Below, one piece after another: positions 42,624-46,778 of a stretch of 46,778 nt of DNA. Source of the stretch: Lachnospiraceae bacterium. Lineage in GTDB: Bacteria; Bacillota; Clostridia; Lachnospirales; Lachnospiraceae. The notes beneath the pieces were generated by a model, which saw only the letters and a list, made by a program, of their open reading frames with translations, was not told the DNA's origin and did not search any database. The translations under genes were made by a program, and so were the position numbers. Every line of letters begins with the position of its first letter. The stretch's first letter is position 1. The stretch lies in NCBI GenBank assembly GCA_024682835.1, contig JAIKYU010000031.1:1-46778 (forward strand). The letters run 5' to 3'.

Positions 42624-44192
42624 ATGGCCACAGAAAACCAGCAGAATCAGCAGATACCCCAGGAGGATATCGGACACCTGATTCAGATCCGCAGAGATAA
42701 ACTGAAGGCATTGCAGGATGCCGGCAGAGATCCCTTCGAAATTGTAAAATTTGATCAGCGGCAGCACAGCTCGGATGTCCGTGATCGCTTTGATGCACTG
42801 GAAATTGCCTTGCCGACGGACGCGGAGGGCAAAACCATCCATCCCGCATGGGAGGACATTCCGGAGGAAAAACGGATTTCTCTGGCCGGCCGCTTGATGT
42901 CGAAACGCGTCATGGGCAAGGCGTCGTTCTGCCACGTGCAGGATCTGGAGGGCCGGATTCAGTGCTACGTCACGCGGGATGAGCTTGGCGAGGATGAATA
43001 TGCAGCATTCAAAAAGATGGATATCGGTGATATCGTCGGTGTCCTCGGTTACGCCTTCCGCACAAAAACAGGAGAGATCTCTGTCCATGTAAAGGAGCTG
43101 ACCCTGCTCTCCAAATCGCTCCAGCCGCTGCCGGAAAAATTCCATGGACTGACGGACACCGAGATTCGGTATCGCCAGCGTTATGTGGATCTGATTATGA
43201 ACGCGGATGTGCGGGAAACCTTCCGCAAGCGCTCCCGCATCCTGCAGGAGATCCGCAGCTTCTTATCGGAGCGCGGCTTTATGGAGGTGGAGACGCCGAT
43301 CCTTGTTTCCAACCCGGGCGGTGCAGCGGCCCGTCCCTTCGCAACGCATTACAACGCACTGGATGAGGATGTGAAGCTGCGCATCTCTCTTGAACTCTAC
43401 TTAAAACGCCTGATCGTCGGCGGACTGGAACGTGTATATGAGATCGGCCGCGTCTTCCGCAATGAGGGCGTGGATACCCGGCACAATCCGGAATTCACGC
43501 TGATGGAGCTCTATCAGGCTTATACGGACTATCAGGGCATGATGGAACTCACGGAGTCCATGTTCCGTTATCTCGCACAGACCGTTCTCGGCTCGACCAC
43601 CTTTAGCTACCAGGAGATCGAACTCGATTTCGGCAAGCCCTTTGCCCGGATGACCATGAACGAGTGCGTGAAAAAATACGCAGGTGTCGATTTTGATACC
43701 GTCTCCACCGATGAAGAGGCCAAGGCTCTTGCAAGAGAGCATCATGTTGCCTTTGAGGATCGCCACAAAAAGGGAGATATCATCAATCTTTTCTTCGAGG
43801 AATTCTGCGAGAAAGAGTTGATCCAGCCGACCTTCATCATGGATCACCCCATAGAAATCTCGCCGCTCACTAAAAAGAAGCCCGGCTGCCCCGGCAAGGT
43901 GGAGCGTTTCGAGCTCTTCATCAACACCTGGGAGATGTGCAACGCCTACTCCGAGCTCAACGATCCCATCGACCAGCGCGAGCGCTTTGCCGCCCAGGAG
44001 GCGGCTGCGGCAGCAGGCGATGAGGAGGCCGAACACACCGACGAGGACTTCCTGAACGCGCTGTCAGTCGGCATGCCACCCACCGGTGGCATCGGCTACG
44101 GCATTGACCGTTTGGTCATGCTGTTGACGAATGCGTCGTCGATCAGGGATGTGTTGTTGTTCCCGACACTGAAGAGCGTCCCTAATCAATAA
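42624..44192 (+). CDS. lysS: lysyl-tRNA synthetase, class II
   Basis: A 522-residue enzyme charging tRNA-Lys. The OB-fold anticodon domain (about 60-180) is followed by a class II core: motif 1 in FRKRSRILQEIRSFLSERGFMEVETPIL, motif 2 RVFRNEGVDTRHNPEFTLMELY and motif 3 GIGYGIDRLVMLLT. The protein is complete, ending LLFPTLKSVPNQ. Over the last 30 or so codons leucine codon use changes: four of six are TTG, against a strong CTG/CTC/CTT preference before. The mobile element starts right after the stop. This fits an insertion that swapped the gene's 3' end for an element-borne copy. The ATG at 42624 is set by AGAGG upstream. Confidence 0.95.
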   Translation: MATENQQNQQIPQEDIGHLIQIRRDKLKALQDAGRDPFEIVKFDQRQHSSDVRDRFDALEIALPTDAEGKTIHPAWEDIPEEKRISLAGRLMSKRVMGKASFCHVQDLEGRIQCYVTRDELGEDEYAAFKKMDIGDIVGVLGYAFRTKTGEISVHVKELTLLSKSLQPLPEKFHGLTDTEIRYRQRYVDLIMNADVRETFRKRSRILQEIRSFLSERGFMEVETPILVSNPGGAAARPFATHYNALDEDVKLRISLELYLKRLIVGGLERVYEIGRVFRNEGVDTRHNPEFTLMELYQAYTDYQGMMELTESMFRYLAQTVLGSTTFSYQEIELDFGKPFARMTMNECVKKYAGVDFDTVSTDEEAKALAREHHVAFEDRHKKGDIINLFFEEFCEKELIQPTFIMDHPIEISPLTKKKPGCPGKVERFELFINTWEMCNAYSELNDPIDQRERFAAQEAAAAAGDEEAEHTDEDFLNALSVGMPPTGGIGYGIDRLVMLLTNASSIRDVLLFPTLKSVPNQ

Positions 44193-44393
44193 AATCCTTA
44201 TATGGGACGAATTTATGCGACTGTCAACGCAGAAAACGAGAAATACTTATTTCTGTAATAAACCTCTTGCTGACGGTTGACGCTCACAGACAACATATGG
44301 ACAAGTCCAATCCGGGTAACAAAACAAGGTTGGATTATTGAGAAAATCGAATAAGTATCTTTAAGGGGCAGCCTTTAAAGAAAGTGATTTAAG

Positions 44394-44436
44394 GCACTTA
44401 CGTTAACGTAGAAATACGAAGCGTAGGTGCTTTTTT
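44394..44436 (+). terminator. intrinsic terminator with a GAAA-capped inner hairpin between lysS and the element's first gene
   Basis: The outer arms GCACTTACG (44394-44402) and CGTAGGTGC (44422-44430) pair with one G-T wobble and are followed by six T residues (44431-44436). The loop contains CGTA-GAAA-TACG (44407-44418), a second hairpin with a GNRA loop. A 10-bp palindrome ACGTTAACGT (44400-44409) overlaps the left arm. It would stop readthrough from lysS or act as an attenuator for the par module. Confidence 0.75.
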
Positions 44437-44483
44437 CATGCTCTACAAACCTGTGCAGCAACCAAATCGAAAGGAGAGGTCAC

Positions 44484-44741
44484 ATGAAAGAAGACAAAAG
44501 AAACAGAGGATTTCCAAATCTGGACAAGTATCTGAAGGACCGGGGAAGGAAGCTGGTCAATTACGAGGAAGGGTCTGAAATCTATGGGATCCCATATTAT
44601 TCCTTTGTTCGGCTGGCAAAGGAAGCAGAAGCAACATTCACTCTTCGCAAGACAGCGGTGGCAGATATTGATGTAATTGAAAAATATCTGGATGAGCATC
44701 CGGAAGTGGCTGTAAGAGTGGCAAGTGTCAGGAGGGTATAA
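44484..44741 (+). CDS. DUF6462-like small protein of the mobile element (1)
   Basis: An 85-residue protein with a MerR/excisionase-like compact helix-turn-helix feel: RGRKLVNYEEGSEIYGIPYYSFVRLAKEAEATFTLRKTAVADIDVIEKYLDEH. The pattern (K)YEEGAxxYxxxxxxFxxLAKxAxAxxxxxxxxxxxxxxxEEYL matches DUF6462, a family found with ParA/ParB in clostridial conjugative elements. GGAGAGG precedes the ATG at 44484. It sits two bases before a paralogue, so the pair probably arose by duplication. It may bind DNA, but the role is not known. Confidence 0.75.
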   Translation: MKEDKRNRGFPNLDKYLKDRGRKLVNYEEGSEIYGIPYYSFVRLAKEAEATFTLRKTAVADIDVIEKYLDEHPEVAVRVASVRRV

Positions 44742-44743
44742 AA

Positions 44744-44971
44744 ATGCAGAGAAGAAAACAGGAGCTGGAAGAGCTCAAGGATCAGGTGAGAAAACGCGGA
44801 AAGAAATTTGTAAGTTACAAGGAAGGCGCGGATCTTTATTCGCTGGGGCTTCATACATTTGAAAAGCTGGCGAAAGACGCCAACGCCATATACAGGGTGA
44901 AGGGGCGTGTGCTCATAAACATTGAGATCATAGACGAATACATGGAAACATTCCATGAGTTCAGCGATTAA
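44744..44971 (+). CDS. DUF6462-like small protein of the mobile element (2)
   Basis: A 75-residue paralogue of the preceding protein. KQELEELKDQVRKRGKKFVSYKEGADLYSLGLHTFEKLAKDANAIYRVKGRVLINIEIIDEYMETF follows the DUF6462 pattern closely. GGAGGGT lies before the ATG. ParA begins 13 bases after its stop. Its role is probably regulatory or in element maintenance; this is inference from its constant neighbours. Confidence 0.78.
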   Translation: MQRRKQELEELKDQVRKRGKKFVSYKEGADLYSLGLHTFEKLAKDANAIYRVKGRVLINIEIIDEYMETFHEFSD

Positions 44972-44984
44972 GGAGGCGGAAGGA

Positions 44985-45800
44985 ATGGGAAAAGTAATCG
45001 CAATAGCAAATCAGAAAGGTGGCTGCGGTAAGACCACTACGGCCGTGAATCTGGCAGCGGCGTTGGCAAAGATGGAAAAAAAAGTAGCCATTATCGATGC
45101 GGATCCACAAGGCAGTTGTACAGCGAGCCTGGGCTATGTGCAGCCGGATGATATCAAAGTAACGATCGCCAATATCATGATGGATATCATCAATGATGAG
45201 CAGGTGGATCTGAATGAAGGGATGCTTCATCACGAAGAAGGGATCACTCTGATACCTGCCAACATTGAGCTTGCAGGACTGGAAGTAACTCTGATCAATG
45301 TGATGAGCAGAGAAATGATCCTGAAGAATTATGTGGATGAGATCAGAGACTGGTTTGATTATATCCTGATCGACTGTATGCCTTCTCTTGGGATGCTTAC
45401 TGTCAATGCTTTGGTAGCAGCTGATTCCGTGATCATACCGTGCCAAACATCTTATTTGCCTGTAAAAGGTCTGCAGCAGTTGTTAGCTACGATATCCAAA
45501 GTGAGACGGGCATTAAACCGAGATCTGCGTGTTGAAGGGATCTTACTTACGATGGTGGATATGAGAAATGTATTTACCAGAGACATGATCGTGCGGATGC
45601 ATGAGACCTATGGGACAGATCCGAATGTTGGTACTTTTGAAACATACATTCCGCGTTCAGTCAGAGCTGAGGAAACCAGCGCTGAGGGGCTCAGTATATT
45701 TAAGACAAGACCGGATTGTAAGGTGGCGATGGCGTATACAGGCGTGGCAAAGGAGGTGATCGGACATGGCGGAGAAGAAGAGACCGGGACAGAAGTTTAA
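44985..45800 (+). CDS. parA: ParA-family partition ATPase (Soj-like)
   Basis: A 271-residue ATPase. The deviant Walker A is VIAIANQKGGCGKTTTAVNLAAALA (residues 3-27, KGGCGKT with the signature lysine). Switch I is VAIIDADPQGSCTASLG, and the Walker B-like block YILIDCMPSLGMLTVNALVAAD. VIIPCQTSYLPVKGLQQLL follows. No N-terminal HTH is present, so it is of the small type. With ParB it would segregate the excised circular or replicating form of the element. The ATG at 44985 has AGGAGGCGGAAGG upstream; ORF codons before it overlap the DUF6462 gene. It overlaps parB by 35 bases. Confidence 0.93.
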   Translation: MGKVIAIANQKGGCGKTTTAVNLAAALAKMEKKVAIIDADPQGSCTASLGYVQPDDIKVTIANIMMDIINDEQVDLNEGMLHHEEGITLIPANIELAGLEVTLINVMSREMILKNYVDEIRDWFDYILIDCMPSLGMLTVNALVAADSVIIPCQTSYLPVKGLQQLLATISKVRRALNRDLRVEGILLTMVDMRNVFTRDMIVRMHETYGTDPNVGTFETYIPRSVRAEETSAEGLSIFKTRPDCKVAMAYTGVAKEVIGHGGEEETGTEV

Positions 45801-46743
45801 AATGCTCAGCGTGGATGAGATCCTGGGCGTAAACAATGAGGAATCAGCGGTCGACCTGAAGATCAGTGAGATCCTGCCTTTCAAGGATCATCCCTTCAGA
45901 GTGACGGATGATGAGAACATGGAGGAACTGGTAAAGAGTATCCGATTGAATGGGATCCTGACTCCGGTTCTGGTAAGACCGACAAGTGATGGAAAGTATG
46001 AAATGATTTCCGGCCACAGGCGTATGCATGCAGCGACGCTTGCGGGACTGGAAGCGATCCCGGCATTTATACGGGAACTGTCAGATGATGATGCAACAAT
46101 CATTATGGTGGATACGAACATCCAAAGAGAAGAACTACTTCCGAGTGAAAAGGCGTTTGCATACAGAATGAAATATGAAGCTGTAAAAAGAAAAGTGGGT
46201 AGACCGGAAAAAGGCGATGAGTCATCTAATGGAGGAAAGGCAAAAACATCAAAGAATAAATTGTCTCAAAATGAGACAATTTCTCCGACAAGATCAGATT
46301 ATGATGTGGCTGAACAATTAGGTGAAAGCAGGGCCCAGTTGCAAAGGTATATACGATTAACAAGTTTGATACCTGAGATTTTGGAGTTGGTAGATAGAAA
46401 AAGCATGCCATTAATGACAGGTGTAGAGATTTCTTTTATCAGCAAAGATGTTCAGAAATACCTCTACGAGTACATTCATGAAAATGGCATGGTTAAATCC
46501 TACCAGGTAGCGGCGCTGCGGAAGTATCTGGAGAATGAGGATACGATCAGCCAGGCGGCGATGATCCGTCTTCTGAATGATAATCTTCCGGGAAAGACTC
46601 CGACACCGAAGATCACCTTTACGGAAAAGAGACTGCGGAAGTATTTTTCTCCGATCTACTCCACTTCCGATATGGAGAAGATCATGGTGCAGCTGTTGGA
46701 AAAATGGAAAGCAGAACAGGATGGTGACGCAGATGGAGTTTAA
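45766..46743 (+). CDS. parB: ParB-family partition protein
   Basis: A 325-residue CTPase/DNA-binding protein. The N-terminal ParB/sulfiredoxin-like domain has LKISEILPFKDHPFRVTDDENMEELVKSIRLNGILTPVLVRPTSDGKYEMISGHRRMHAATLAGL, with the GHRR CTP-binding motif, and DTNIQREELLPSEKAFAYRMKYEA. The central helix-turn-helix region reads SDYDVAEQLGESRAQLQRYIRLTSLIPEILELVD. Between them (about 145-175) a Lys/Asn/Ser-rich linker is encoded by AT-rich DNA with a perfect inverted repeat. AAGGAGGTGATCGG before the ATG at 45766 is a very strong ribosome site. Confidence 0.92.
   Translation: MAEKKRPGQKFKMLSVDEILGVNNEESAVDLKISEILPFKDHPFRVTDDENMEELVKSIRLNGILTPVLVRPTSDGKYEMISGHRRMHAATLAGLEAIPAFIRELSDDDATIIMVDTNIQREELLPSEKAFAYRMKYEAVKRKVGRPEKGDESSNGGKAKTSKNKLSQNETISPTRSDYDVAEQLGESRAQLQRYIRLTSLIPEILELVDRKSMPLMTGVEISFISKDVQKYLYEYIHENGMVKSYQVAALRKYLENEDTISQAAMIRLLNDNLPGKTPTPKITFTEKRLRKYFSPIYSTSDMEKIMVQLLEKWKAEQDGDADGV
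46258..46282. repeat. perfect 11-bp inverted repeat inside parB
   Basis: AAATTGTCTCA and TGAGACAATTT are exact reverse complements separated by AAA. It lies in the linker-coding part of parB. No T-run follows, so it is not a terminator. It could be a parS-like centromere or operator site. Confidence 0.6.
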
Positions 46744-46778
46744 TTACTATTACGGAAATCAGGCGGAACAATTTACAT
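46733..46778 (+). CDS. replication initiator (RepA_N/DUF6017-like), first 15 codons only
   Basis: An ATG at 46733, overlapping the parB stop, opens MEFNYYYGNQAEQFT before the window ends. RepA_N-type initiators next to parAB in clostridial elements begin with the same kind of peptide, (F)xYxYGxQAExFxFxRIPK. If correct, the element can replicate after excision. Only the start is visible. Confidence 0.55.
   Translation, partial: MEFNYYYGNQAEQFT

Larger units (their letters stand above)
44193..46778 (+). mobile_element. left end of an integrated conjugative-type element abutting lysS (continues beyond the window)
   Basis: From the lysS stop onward composition becomes visibly more AT-rich. The gene content switches to a module typical of Lachnospiraceae conjugative elements: two DUF6462 proteins, ParA, ParB and a RepA-like start. 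The first 290 bases hold no convincing gene. They carry a palindrome AGAAATA-CT-TATTTCT (44239-44254), GTCAAC/GTTGAC inverted repeats (44223-44259), a bulged hairpin CTTTAAGG...CCTTTAAAG (44359-44380) and a terminator. An integrase and the other attachment site must lie outside the window, so the exact boundary is inferred. Confidence 0.65.

Noticed and set aside
44215..44280. 21-codon ORF after lysS (MRLSTQKTRN...)
   Set aside because: No ribosome site, and it spans the palindromes of the junction; more likely non-coding.
1..46778. CRISPR arrays, tRNA or rRNA genes, insertion-sequence transposases, toxin-antitoxin or phage-defence genes
   Set aside because: Looked for on both strands; no regular spaced repeats, cloverleaf sequences, transposase or defence domains were seen.

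Overview
The window looks like chromosome of a GC-rich Lachnospiraceae-type clostridium (Firmicutes). The clues are low-GC-Gram-positive style Shine-Dalgarno and sigma-A promoter sequences, a DUF6145 gene beside coaX and dusB, a SleB-type cell-wall hydrolase, DUF3048 lipoprotein, NfeD/SPFH pair and greA-lysS neighbours. At the right end lies the start of an integrated conjugative-type element with DUF6462, ParA, ParB and RepA-like genes. Genus-level placement is inference.

Layout. (1) 1-1501: the 5' end of a probable serine acetyltransferase gene (minus strand), diverging from a BTAD-type transcriptional regulator with a GGDEF-like tail. (2) 1496-18555: a 13-gene leftward operon for a surface glycan: GT2, ABC flippase, acyltransferase, a polytopic GT-C-like protein, GtrA, a WecE/RffA aminotransferase, a second GT-C-like protein, GNAT, Wzy/WaaL-like ligase, PglF/CapD-like dehydratase, PglC-like phosphoglycosyl transferase, ATP-grasp and GT4. 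Nearly all junctions overlap or abut. One clear promoter sits at its head (18602-18630). (3) 18643-18877: a small unknown gene preceded by a two-codon upstream ORF. (4) 19041-25938: a CUT1 sugar importer (ATPase, two permeases, binding protein), then an OB-fold lipoprotein and 4-alpha-glucanotransferase MalQ. (5) 25925-29440: dnaE (minus). (6) 29477-32073: an MBOAT O-acyltransferase and its SGNH-like partner. (7) 32040-33828: pfkA and a TrmH-family methyltransferase (minus). (8) 33976-44192: DUF3048 lipoprotein, SH3/SleB hydrolase, NfeD, SPFH protein, argF, birA, coaX, DUF6145, dusB, greA, lysS. (9) 44193-46778: left end of a mobile element abutting the 3' end of lysS.

Working model: the glycan operon makes a 4-amino-4,6-dideoxy sugar (dehydratase, aminotransferase, N-acetyltransferase). 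It primes it on undecaprenyl phosphate (PglC-like enzyme), extends it (GT4, GT2, GT-C-like proteins), decorates it (acyltransferase, ATP-grasp), flips it (ABC exporter) and ligates or polymerises it. The separate MBOAT/SGNH pair probably O-acylates a cell-surface polymer.

The most unusual signal is a short quasi-palindrome, ATAAC-N4-GATAT. It recurs about ten times, only in the glycan operon, at the MBOAT/SGNH junction and beside the promoter of the cell-wall hydrolase. It occurs in coding sequence in two reading frames and in non-coding DNA. Every asymmetric copy has the same chromosomal orientation. Twice it forms a pair offset by exactly 15 bp with a start codon at the junction. I know of no described motif that matches it. 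No tRNA, rRNA or CRISPR array was seen, and no gene-free stretch exceeds 300 bp.
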